64,000 bases of DNA, taken from NCBI RefSeq assembly GCF_900324465.2, contig NC_046615.1:24253836-24317835 (forward strand). The letters are read 5' to 3'. The position numbers and the translations under genes were made by a program. The notes under the pieces were generated by a model. It did no database searches. It was not told where the DNA came from and was given only the letters and a program-made list of their open reading frames with translations. This DNA comes from Anabas testudineus (Eukaryota; Chordata; Actinopteri; Anabantiformes; Anabantidae). Within the stretch, counting starts at the first letter, position 1, and each line of letters begins with the position of its first letter. Of this stretch, positions 11,233-22,614 are shown one piece after another.

Positions 11233-14200
11233 TTAGAACAGCATGGACTGCAGCGACTTGCGTACTGTGGCCATCTCCTGCTGTTGCTATGGAAACACAC
11301 AACATTAAGGTTAGCACACTATTTATCTGCAACATGTTTATGTTTGACTGCTGTTTATCATTTCGATTTCACTTCAGTCATTTTATTTGACTAAGTGATG
11401 TTTCAAAATGATGTAATCTTGGCTAAACAAGCACTTTTACTGTGATTGACAAACTACAGTAAAAATAATTCTGAAATATTATATTTAATATTAATGTTTG
11501 TAATATTAATATTTTTACTCTGCATCCCTTGAATATATACACATACACACCACATCCACCCTGTATTTGTTCTGCTTTATTGTATCTGAGGATATAGATT
11601 TGAGAGCTAAAACCAGCATTGTTTGCACAGCTAATAATAATTATATAATTTAATTTAGTCAGACAGAATCAAAATAAGAGATTGTATTTTACAGTCTACT
11701 TTGACTCAAACTCAAACAACAGAGCTCACCGTGTCCATGAGGATCTTCTTCTGCAGTGTGGCCATCTCCTTTCTCAGCTCTTGTTGTGCCCCCTGCATGA
11801 AGGCCTCATGGCTCTTCTCCATTTCCTCCATGTTCTGGACAAAACATATGAGGAGGTTTGGATCAGTAGGGCTGCCGAATTTACAGACAGACGTTTTTAA
11901 AATAACATACAAAAATGTTTTGTAAGAAATAATAGTAACTGCTACAGGAGAGAAAATATATTTAAGCATTTTACATTTATGTTTTTATATTTTTAAGGAA
12001 ACTGAAACAAGCGCCTGTTAAGCCTCTTTCGTACCTGCTGATGTCCTGTGTACAGTACGTAAAATGTAAATGTAAAATCTTTAGGTTGACATGTTCGTTT
12101 CTGGACACTTTTGATCTCTTTCAGTGGGAGACTGACAGGTTATAGAACTAAAACACAAAGGCCTCACTTTCACAAAGTGCTCATACAGTTCTCTGACAGT
12201 CTTCAGCTTCTGGTTCTGCACGACTCTGGCCTGCTGCAGGATCTTCTGCTGCTGTCTGAAGAGATTCTATGGAGAGAACAATTCACACTAACATACGCTA
12301 TACTCTAACAATTCTCAGTCTTCTTTTTGAGATACGAAATGCAGGTTTACTTAAGCTTCCTGGCCACACGTCGAAGTGTCCCTGGACAAGACACTGAACG
12401 CCTCCAAGGGCATTAATAAAGTACCACTTATTATTATTTACCACAGATGTTCTGAGATACCTTACCCATCTCTCTACTCTTGCGTGCTTAAATAGCAGCT
12501 TCTTTTTACATTACATCCTTACGTTTGGGGGCTTTTAAGGAAAAAAAAATGTAAATCCCAACCACTGTCCACAAAAAAGCAGCACTAGAAACCACAGAGC
12601 ATTAACCCTGCTACCCTTTTTAAACAAACAACAAAGCAAGTGAACTGACATTGAGCTTCTCCTCCTGCTCCTCAGCTCGCTGGGCTTCAGTCTCCCATTG
12701 CTGCAGCGCTGTGGAGACCTGCTGAGAGTACTGTTGAGTAATCTTCTGCCTGCAAAAAACACAGAAACAAAATTTTAAATGTTATTCTCAATAGAATATA
12801 TAAATTCAGAAACTATCAACTGAAAATCTTGTTATTCCCCTTTTTTATTATCAAGCAATCCCCCTGCTTATAAACGTACAGTTTAACTGATAAGATGAAG
12901 ACTATCAGTTATTTTTCAACAAATGAAATGGTTGACTATTAACATGAGTAAAGGTTAATTTTGGCTACATGATCATTTAATTGACTCATTCCTTCCTCCT
13001 CATTGACTTGACTTCATACTCAGATCAACAGTTTCATCAAAGTTTCTTTAAGTTTGTGGTTTTCCTGTATTGTTAGAAAGAGAAAGTAAAACCTCTGGCT
13101 GTGATAATTGTTCCAGAGCTGCTCCAGTTTGTGTTGGCTTCCCTTCATATAGTTCTTTGTCAGACTCTCTAGCCGTTTCTTCTTGGCCTGCATCACCTTG
13201 CTGATATCAGCTTGAAGGAAAGAAGTATAAATTTCATATTGTTGCTGGGTGTGGAAAAAAAGGAAGATGTGTTAATACTGTACAAAGGGACTATAAATAC
13301 TGTATGTATTCAGTATTTAATACTGAATGATTAGTTAATCAGCCCTACTAACTAACTAACCCTAGACACCCACTGGTAAAAGGACTGCTTACCTCCAAAT
13401 CTCTCCAACATGGACTGTACCTCATTTCTGGAGAGAAGTGAAAAAAGAGAAAGTTACTTTCATAAAGTTGTGAAAAGTAATACTTAAACAAGTACAGATA
13501 CGAACTTACATTTTCCGTTATTTTATACTATATTCCACAACTTACTTTTGAATTTTTAGAGATTGTACATAAACACAATCAAAAATAAGCTAGCTAATGA
13601 TCCATACAGAGATTAAATTTACATTTAGTCATCTGAATCAAAAGCAACTTATAAGTGGATAAGATGTTGTGGATGAGATTTATTTAAAATTAAGAATGAG
13701 GCTGCTGAGCTTCTTTCACCACTGAATTGAAAAACTATGTACTGGATTCGATATTGGAGTTATTAGTTATTAGATGCCTGTGTTTACAATAAGTCAAACA
13801 GAACTAGCTAGTGCTGTTTAAGTCGTTCCAAGCAGAACTGATTCATGAGGAATATACTAACACTGACAAAGTGATTTTAGTCACAGTACTACTACATTTA
13901 GCCAATACTAGCTCTGAAATGTTTTAAGTAGTACTCTCACAGCATTCATTTGTTTTCATATACTAATGATACCACTAAATATTGCAGGAATACACAGTAC
14001 TAATACTTTAACTTACCCGACAGCACAGTTAGCTTCCTCCACTTCAAAGTCCTCTGCAGGTCTTTTCTTTGCCAGCTTGTCCACTATAGGAGTTTCATCT
14101 TCGGGTAACAGTCAGATGAAAACTTACTGTCCATTTCCAAGTTAGACATGTTTGAACAGATAAGAGCAGCTCATGTCAGCGTTAAACCCAACGAACTAGC

Positions 14201-14346
14201 ACTAGTTAGCTCAACTCACCTCCTCTAACATCGTCTTCTGAACCACTCAGCTCTTTCTTTTTATCTTCTTGAGTAAACTCAAAGACCTTCTTATCTGATT
14301 TTTCCTCAAGGTGTTTTTTCCTAAGCTGTTTTCTCCCTGTTGCCAT
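11233..14346 (-). CDS. sycp3: SYCP3, synaptonemal complex protein 3
   Basis: SYCP3 is the meiosis-specific fibre-forming protein of the chromosome axis (lateral element). Eight coding exons chain perfectly: 14220-14346, 14017-14098, 13393-13427, 13093-13210, 12650-12749, 12168-12266, 11730-11834 and 11233-11286. They total 720 bases, or 239 residues, against about 236 in human. The N terminus is basic ([16 protein letters not shown]), followed by the acidic ELSGSEDDV signature. The rest is one long coiled coil with family words [49 protein letters not shown] and the C-terminal [17 protein letters not shown] needed for self-assembly. The ATG at 14346 is the natural start. All splice sites are GT-AG. 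The gene looks intact and germ-line expression is expected. It runs in the same direction as actr6. Confidence 0.97.
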
Positions 14347-14680
14347 TCTTCCAACCTGCTCTTCCTGCATTAATTTGGTTATCTAACCTGAAACTTAGCA
14401 GCTTTGCTAACGTTAGCGTTAGTTACACCCTGCTAACAGCGGCTAGTGTTAGCTTTCACAGCTAATAGGTCACGATATTGTTCAGTAACGTTAACAAACC
14501 GACGCAACGCGACCTTTGGTAACTATTAAAATTAAACGGAAGTCCGTTCTGGTTTATGGCTCCACTTTAGGAGTGGGTTTAGACCCAGAAGGTTTATTAA
14601 AACTGAAAATTAACTGAGCTAAGCTAACCTAGCTAGCGTCGTCGAATTGCGTCTTGACTCCCGCCAGAACAGTGTCGCTG
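14347..14680 (-). promoter_or_regulatory. sycp3: sycp3 upstream region with GCTAAC/GTTAGC word cluster
   Basis: Directly upstream of the sycp3 start the words GCTAACGTTAGCGTTAGTTA, GCTAACAGCGGCTAGTGTTAGC and GCTAGCGTCGTCG repeat over about 260 bases, together with CpG dinucleotides and GACGCAACGCG. The position and CpG content suggest the promoter. No TATA box is obvious. Confidence 0.5.
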
Positions 14681-15919
14681 GTGCCAGATTTGACAAAAAG
14701 CCGTAAATTAACCTAAATATGAATCTAGAATTCAATTAAATTCTTATTAAATCATATTAAAGTATAAATATTAGTTGGTTAATAAAAGTCCTCACTTTTA
14801 TGAAATGATGTAAACTATGAAAACCCGCGTGTAACCATTGAATTAATCAGCAGTCGATTATATAAAGTCCCTTTTTAAAGCTTTTGCAGGTTTTTGGGGA
14901 AAATCTAGCTAATTATCTGTTATTGATTAATTATTATATTGACTATTAATTAACTAGAAAGCATGGACAGAATAGAAACTATGAACATGTACATAAATCA
15001 AAGTCAACCTAAGTTCAACTGGGTGGAAAACTGACCGATTTGGCAACATCGACCGAAACCGTGCAGAGAGTGTTTTTATTCATTTATTTAGAAATAAATC
15101 CAAAATTGAAATTAATATAATGATCATTTCTGTTCAAACGTTCAATGATGAAGCGTTGTTTAGTCACATTACATGTTGTTTTACATCTTTGCGTACTGAA
15201 CATAGAGAATTAGTTTCTTCACCTTCAAATTTGTAAAAATGCTATTTTAGGATTTCCCCAAAAACCAACATGTACCAGAAATGTTCATTAAAACTACTCA
15301 GTTGACAGAAAATCACTTAGGAGTTATTAGGAATTAAATAAATATGGATGAAATTATTTGACCTTGCCTATGATGTACCTGGTGTGCCAATTACTTTATT
15401 GATCAAGTCTTAAAACTAGACCATGAGAATGGAGGAATCACCATTAATGCTATTATTCTAAATGTACAAATTTATAAAAAATCTAATTAGGTACATTAAG
15501 AAATGATCTGAAGAAAAAAATGTGGGACTTTTGGGCACCTGGGCAGTTGCCATTCTGATAATCCTGCCTTGACTGTTTAGTCCAGTTCAGACAAATTAGC
15601 ACAGCTACTGAGAATCACATGAAAGAACACTGTATGTGTACTAATTAGTCCAGGTGGGGCAAACCCTGGTCCTCCGAGCCACTGTCCTACTGGTTTTCCA
15701 ACCGTCATATATTAATATTGGATTTAGGCAATCATTAATCACATGAGAACATAAAGTCCACTGGCTAAAAAACATGTTAACAAGTCAGAAAACAATCATT
15801 CTCGCAAATATTCAAAGGCAGATCTTGTTTCTCCTGTAAGTGCATCAGCCTTATGGTACAGTATAAAAGGTCAGCTAGGAGGTTAGCTTGGCTCTTTTGG
15901 TCTTCAGATTTTTATTATA
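14681..15919. other. AT-rich spacer between actr6 and sycp3
   Basis: I see no gene here. On the minus strand an AATAAA begins only a few bases after the actr6 stop (15911-15916) and another lies at 15395-15400; either could end actr6. The remainder is AT-rich unique-looking sequence. Confidence 0.6.
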
Positions 15920-18900
15920 TCAAATATCAAACTTTTCTTCACAGATACAATGTCCGTTCTCTTCGTATTCCTCTCTTGTCACCACCATCTCATCGTAGTC
16001 TGGGTGGTGGGCCAGCAGTTTCCCTCCTTCCCACGAATAACAGATAGGACTGTAAAATAAGTAAACATTTAATTATACTAAACATCAGAAAAAGCTGAAA
16101 TTATCCTGCACCCACTGTAAATACACTACAGCTAAAGCTGCAGGAACCTCTCCTTTACTTGTCTAATTGGTTTTAACAACTTACTTTGCAGGAAGCAGGA
16201 CTGACACAGGGAGGTGGGCCGGAACGAGGGATCGAAGCTCTGCCTCCAGACGCTCTCTGAACCCTGGTAACAACGTGTTTCCTCCAGTCAGGACAATGTT
16301 CTGGTAGAAGTGGGGCTGCATCTCTGTCGGCAAATATCGTTAAGTTTAGATTCTCAGATGCACACATATACAATGTGGTAATCATAGGTGAACATGACTG
16401 TTTTCACATCACAGCTGGAATGGCATATATTAGATTTTTTGTGTGTGATGCAAACATATGCAATCAGCTGTGTACTGCGTTGGGCTATAACCCAGAAAAC
16501 ACAGACCTTCTGGCAGTGACTGGATAGAGTGGACAATGGCCTCTGGGATGCCCATCTCTTGGATGCCGATGTCTGAAGGGTGAAAGAGAATCTCAGGAAC
16601 AGCAAAACGCTCGTTGGCCAACCTCAGGATCTGCTCTCCTGTCTTATATTTTCCACTGAAGACCATCTCCTCTCGAGGCTGGTGGACAGAAAAATGACAG
16701 AGAAATTGTTCATGAAAAAAGGAGCAGCTCCACACGTACCTCTGTAACAAGAACTCACAATGATAACACTGAAACCTTTAAGGTTTATTCACCTTGCAGA
16801 AGCCCTTTTTGATGGAGCTGAAATCTGGGAGAACATAATCCCTCATCACAGTGTTCTCCTCTCCCTTCATCCTGAGAACACAACACAGAGACAACAGACA
16901 TTTTATCAGGCATTTCCTAAGAAAACACTCCACAAGTTATAAACAATATATGACCTGTGAACTTTGAAACCAAATGTCATAACTTCTTAAACTGAGGAAA
17001 AACTGGAAATGGAGGCAAAATATATAGAGTCTCACTGCAGATCAAAAACTGCTAACAAAAATAAATCACTGAGCATTTCACAGAACCCACAGTCTTCATA
17101 AAAAACAGGAAAACTAGTTAGTGTGCCAGTCAGTTGCTAACTAATGGATGAGTCCAGGTTCAATAAGCACACCGGATTATTCTTAAAATTAAAGACTATA
17201 CTCAGACTGAAATATGTTGTTATATACATGTTTCTGCGATGTCTCTTACTGTGCAATCTCCATGTCCATGTAAAACTGCTGGGAAACGTAGCAGACATCT
17301 TCTTTTACCTGGTTGATCACATGAGTTTCATCCATGACATGTAACTGGCTGAAAGGAAGGAGAGAGATTTTATTATTATTATTATTATTATTATTAGGAT
17401 GGATTTTCTTAAAATCTGGTTTATCCAAATTCTACCAGAACCACTGCACTATCAACAGATTTGAAAGGTAAAGCAGGTGATGTTCTATATTTGTGAGATT
17501 TTTTTTCTTTATTATAAAAAAAGAGTGCTCATCTTTTTTTTCTTTTTTTTAACAGCTCCAAAGGCCAAGAGATGTTTATAGAAGTGCATAAAATGTTGCC
17601 ACTTTAATAACAATGCATCAAACACCCAAAGAGAACCACAGGAGAAGGCAGAGCAGCTGCACACTGGGTTTACAGCCATTGCATAAGCCACCAATTTTTC
17701 CATGAGAGACAATAACAATATGTTTTCAGAATTTTTTACTTTGATGATGTGTTTTATGTAACTTTATCACACGCAGAATGTAAGTAACCAAGTATGTTTA
17801 CTGTGCTTTCTATTAGGTGATTTACCAGTGGACCAAACTGACCCCCAAAGACTCAAATTTATACGTGGAGGCCATCAGGTAAAACCAGTAAAACCAATAA
17901 AACCAATCTTACCGATAGGAAATTATCTCCTTCAAATGGTTGGTCAGCAGCTTCCCTCCTACATTGATTCTAAAGACAAAATCAACCAGCAGGGTGTTAG
18001 CTTGCTGTTGTCAGCACTGCCAGTACTGCTGCAGGATAATGACCTCTGACCTGCGGATGCCCTCCTTCATTTTCCTACTGCGGCAGTATGGAGAGATATG
18101 GGTGAAGGAGAATCCAGTGTCGACCACCAAGCAGCAGAGCTCCGAGGGTTTGTTGTGGAAGTAGTGGTGTGCGCTGAGAAAGCCCGCTGGGTTAACACAG
18201 ATACAGGAGAGTTTCAACACTAATCTAATGACCCCTGACCAGGACAATAACATTACTACTCTCAGGAACAGACACTGCCACACATGTTAATACACAGACA
18301 TATTCTCTCATTCATTAACTCACTTCAGTTTTATTTTTATAGCACATTTCATACACGGTAGCAACTCTAAATGCTTCACCTCCACATAAGCAAAATCCCT
18401 CACACAAAATGTCAAATGTGAACTTTGTCTCAGTGGGCTTTACAAACTGCTTCGCAATGAGCAGCTTGGGACCCATTCAAAATACACGATGCTGTGTGAA
18501 ATTTAGAGCATTTCCTCACATCCTACCATTCTAATGTCTTCATACCATTCACCAAGTCTGAGGATAGTTTTTTCTGAAATGTCCAGATTGACTCACTATT
18601 TGTCCTGAGAGCCGATTGGAACTGGTACTCCTCAAACAGGATCTCATTCATCGACTCCTGAATGGAAGTGAAGTTGAAGTATGGCTCTGTGATAATGATG
18701 CTGGTGTCTGCAAATTCCACCTATAACCCAAAAACACAAATATTCCCAGAGAAGTGGATGAGAAGATCAAATTATATTAAAATAAAAAGTAATTTAAAAA
18801 TATTATCTACATTTTGAGAAGAACAACCCAGACATGGCTCAGTTAGGAAGTGACACTGTGAACAAAAGTGAAGCAACTTAAACCTTGAACATTTCTTTTC

Positions 18901-19513
18901 CAAACAGATGATCCCACACTTTTCTCTGGACGTCCCAATTGACCAGATAACCCTGAAAAGAAAGAACAGGAGAGAGCACATGATAAAGAATCTGAACTCA
19001 TTAAATACCAGTCCATATGTGGCCTGATGTTCTGTGCAACATGTGGTTACAGTCCCTAACCTTCTGGAAGGGGAGAATATAAAAGAGACCGGAAGGATCT
19101 TTGATCTCATCAAGCTGATTGGCTGTGAAGGTTTTTAATCTGGATGTCTTGGAGCGAAACTGGCAGTTTGGGATGACACTGCAGGAGAAAGAGAGAAAGA
19201 CGATTACAGTTTGAAAGCTTTTATGATCTTGTGACTATATGCTAAAGGCTTTCTGTCGTACTCACTAAGTTAACTGTAGGACTTTTTTAAGTTAAATTCT
19301 TCTTAAATGTTACTGGTATTATAATAATTTGGTTTGTTAATGTGCCAAACTTCAGAGCATTGAGCCCCCATTCTTGATTTTAAGTGATGCTCTAGGTTAG
19401 TTGACGAAAACATTAAACCGACAGTTTTTAAAATAGAGTTTGGTGTTAACTTCAAGTCTTCTCCAACAGAACCGGTGCTGTCTCAGTGGACAATGTCTGT
19501 TATGTATATTCCA

Positions 19514-19544
<31 letters not shown>

Positions 19545-19771
19545 GTATGTGTGTATATACGAGTATATTTTATGTTAGGTATATCAGCGAGGATTTAAAA
19601 TCGGCGTGTTTTATACAAAATAATACTTCCTAGTTATTATTTGTGACCTTCCTTTTATTGTTAGCAGGTATATTAGCTTTCCTGCTAAAACAATACGACT
19701 TACCTGACTTTTTCCTGACTGTATCCTATTTTCGCCGTGTAGGCTCCGTTGTCCAGAACTAACGTGGCCAT
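15920..19771 (-). CDS. actr6: ACTR6 (ARP6), actin-related protein 6
   Basis: ARP6 is a nuclear actin-related protein of the SRCAP/SWR1 complex, which loads histone H2A.Z. Eleven coding exons chain in phase: 19704-19771, 19061-19178, 18884-18952, 18597-18720, 18051-18186, 17913-17969, 17250-17348, 16793-16871, 16507-16678, 16185-16323 and 15920-16049. They total 1191 bases, or 396 residues, the human length. The actin fold is clear: phosphate-1 loop LVLDNGAYTAKIGY, then SVIPNCQFRSKTSRLKTF, IIITEPYFNFTSIQESMNEI, LCCLVVDTGFSFTHI (phosphate 2), INVGGKLLTNHLKEIISYRQ, NIVLTGGNTLLPGF and the C-terminal tail YEENGHCICEEKFDI. All junctions are GT-AG. The fourth exon ends one base into a codon, giving Thr where human has Ala. 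I see no defect. Confidence 0.98.
19510..19560. repeat. (AT)n and (GTAT)n microsatellite in actr6 intron 1
   Basis: About thirteen AT units are followed by TGTATATG-type repeats. It is a simple-sequence tract inside the first intron of actr6. Confidence 0.85.
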
Positions 19772-19884
19772 TTTACAAATTAATCAATTATTGAGTAATG
19801 AATCTTTATTTTACTTTTAATGAAAAACCACACATTACTACACTTCCACTGAAACAGGGCACCGCCATTACTAGTGCGTCTTCT

Positions 19885-20010
19885 TCATCCGCCAATCAAA
19901 TCTTCTTAAATTCTGTCTTCGTCACAAGTAACCGTCTGAGGCAACCAATCATCACATCTTCGGCTGCCGTTTCTTTATGTCCATTGGCGGTTGTTACAGC
20001 CAATCAGATA
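19885..20010 (-). promoter_or_regulatory. actr6: Array of four CCAAT boxes upstream of actr6
   Basis: CCAAT occurs at 19892-19896, 19945-19949 and 20000-20004, and its complement ATTGG at 19983-19987, all within 113 bases and 120-235 bases upstream of the actr6 ATG. Repeated CCAAT boxes are the usual binding pattern of NF-Y in TATA-less housekeeping and cell-cycle promoters. An open reading frame crossing this stretch on the plus strand looks like chance. Confidence 0.6.
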
Positions 20011-20089
20011 CAAGGATTAGACTCCTCTTGCAACAGTGTTCGGGTAGAAACAAGTCTCTCATTTAGTTCCTCTCTCCCATAAAATCTGT

Positions 20090-22614
20090 TAAATTGAAAG
20101 TTTTGGAATATTAACATCAACATTCAGCCTTCTAGTAAAAAAATACATGTTTTTTAAAATTCTAATGTAATATGTCAGCGTGACTTATTTATTATTTATT
20201 TATAGCAGTCTAATCAGGACAGTTGGCGTAGCTTTTACAATAAGGAAAACATCAGTTTCCAGGTAAATACGTAATAATACATTAATTAAATAAAACCTTT
20301 ATATGACAGAAAACAAGACAGTAGTTATTGCTCTTCTCAAATAAAATTATTTTAGATTTTTTAGGCACTCTTGACATTAACTTATATACAGGTACTAAAG
20401 TAGTGCCCACTATTGCAGTATAACTTTAGAATACTTTTACTTGATGATAAATGACTTAGACAGAGTGGTATTTACCAATACAATTACTAGCATCTCACGT
20501 GCTCTTGGTTTTTTTGTTTATGATTTTCTTCTGATGATTGTTGAGAAAACATCTGAAATCTGTTTGATTCACGTTTTAATATTCAGTAAAAAGCACATGA
20601 AGTGCCTTCATTTTGCCTTCCATCATTGGTTTTAATGCTTAAATTAGGACAAAAACAGGATCAGCCAATAAACATCATGCATTAATGATGAAAGTGTCTG
20701 TCAGCATGGGGATAATTTAATGTTAGCCATTATAACCACCTATTTATCCATAGTCCCTGAGCTGCTCCAGGCACATCTGTACAGAATATTATGGTATTAA
20801 CAACCTGCTTCAGTGGTTGTGACTCTTTGTGGTTGTTTGAAGCTCCTTTGCAGCTCTCATTGGTAGTTTTAAGTCTTCTTGCCAGCTTTGAGGCTTTGTT
20901 ATGGTTTTGCCTGGTCATTTGAGTCCCCTTGTGGCAGTTGGCAGTCTTTGTGGCTGTTCTGAGTCCTCGTGTGGTTGTTTTTTGTTCCTTGGTGGAAGTT
21001 TGAGTCCCTTTTCTTGTTGTATTGACTTTCTAACAAAATCTCTTAATTACTTCATGATTATTCTTCATATAACTGGTTAATGTAGGTGGATCAATATCAG
21101 ATCTTTCATTTACACACTAAGACTAGGCGCATGGAGTGTTGTGGTTCTTTTCTCCCATTAACATTAATTAAAAACGTCACAACATTATCCTCAAAGTCCT
21201 GCTTTACTTACTAAAGTCCTCATTTTAGTGTTGTTTTCCTCCACTAGACTCCATTTAATTACCAGCAGGAACAAGTCAGTATTTCTGGTTTTGTAGAACA
21301 AAAGTACACTGTAAATTACGGCCTGTGTTATGACAGCTCCTCTTGGTTTAAGTCAAGCTACAAAATCAATAAATGCTGTATTTACTTATATGAGCAGGAA
21401 CAAAGAAAAGGGTGCTGCAGGATGTGACGGTAATCGGTTTAAATTCTAAAGTAAAGTAAGAGAAGCCAGGCATGAAATCCACTGTTTGTTCAGTCTCTGT
21501 GTTCTGAAACAGGTGCAGGTGATAAATCAACATCCCAGCTGTTCCTGTAAGTTTGCACATATGCGTACTGGTCTTTGTTCAAATATTTGAGGATGACTTC
21601 TGAACAGATGGAAACAATGAGCTCTTCTGGTCTTTCCACACCCCCTTTAGTGACACTTTCCAGGTTAAAGGACAGGTTCTTGATCCATTTCTGTTTATAG
21701 TGAGCAAGACAAGTTCCATTTCCATCTGGTTTCAGTGGAAGTGGCTGAAATCCACAGTACCAGTGTTTATCTAGTTAATATGAGGATGTTACAGTGTAAA
21801 TCAGATCAAGTTAGTAATCCTAAAGTTACAGCCTTTTCATTTGAACACACTTTTCCTCTGCTGTGACTCAGCAGTTGTGGGTTGTGAACTGGTCGCTGCA
21901 GCGTTCATCCTCCTGGGACGGTGTAGAAAACACTCAGCAGCAGCTTCTCGTGTTTCTACACAGCTGACACACATCTACTGCTTCATGGGAAAACACGGTT
22001 TCAGCTTCACTAACGAACATTAACTCCTGTTGGTTAAAGGGTCTTTGTAGTCACAGTCTGGACTCAGACGAAGACCGTTAAGTACGATAAGTAGACACGT
22101 TAAGTAGGATACAGCTGTTATTTCATGTGTCAAATGCAGATTGATCAACATTAACTGCAGGTCAGTGAACGTACTGGATCAGATTTGCTATTGGCAGATA
22201 CAAAATAATAAGTCAGATCAAGAGCACGGCAATAAAACTTGATGGGGATATTTTTCATTTCAGATCTTGAGTTCTGGTCTGTTCCTGACTTTCTGGGGAA
22301 GACGTAAAACAAACATGTGTAGTGTGGGTTAATACGAATCCAAGGACAGACTTTTGCACCGGGACATGCAGGAGTTTAAAGGCGCCACGGAGAAGCAGCC
22401 ATGATAAGATGATGATTGATAAGATCCAAGTCCTTCAGTTCCCAATAAAAATCATGAAAAATAGAAATATCCTGAGGCAAGAGTTCTCCAGCAAAGTGTA
22501 AACAGGGATTTTCTCATAATAATGCTGAAATAGAAAATCCAGCCTAAATACCAGGCTCCTCGCTCGTCCTGCTCCTGTGTCTTTAACTTGGCCGTGTAGA
22601 CATGTTTTTCCTGC
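20090..22614. other. Intergenic DNA between the fam3-type gene and actr6
   Basis: No conserved exon is visible. The right part probably contains the 3' UTR of the fam3-type gene, whose stop is at 22615. A degenerate tandem repeat lies at 20810-21010 and is listed separately. The rest is AT-rich unique-looking sequence. Confidence 0.55.
20810..21010. repeat. Degenerate repeat of the CTTTGTGGTTGTTTTGAGTC type
   Basis: Words such as GACTCTTTGTGGTTGTTTGA, CAGTCTTTGTGGCTGTTCTG and CTCGTGTGGTTGTTTTTTGT recur about every 20-40 bases. The same family appears inverted at 23655-23760 and again at 56780-57180. It is a decayed short-period tandem repeat. Confidence 0.7.

Noticed and set aside
19798-20082. 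94-residue plus-strand frame upstream of actr6
   Set aside because: It shows no family feature, and it spans the CCAAT-box promoter region.
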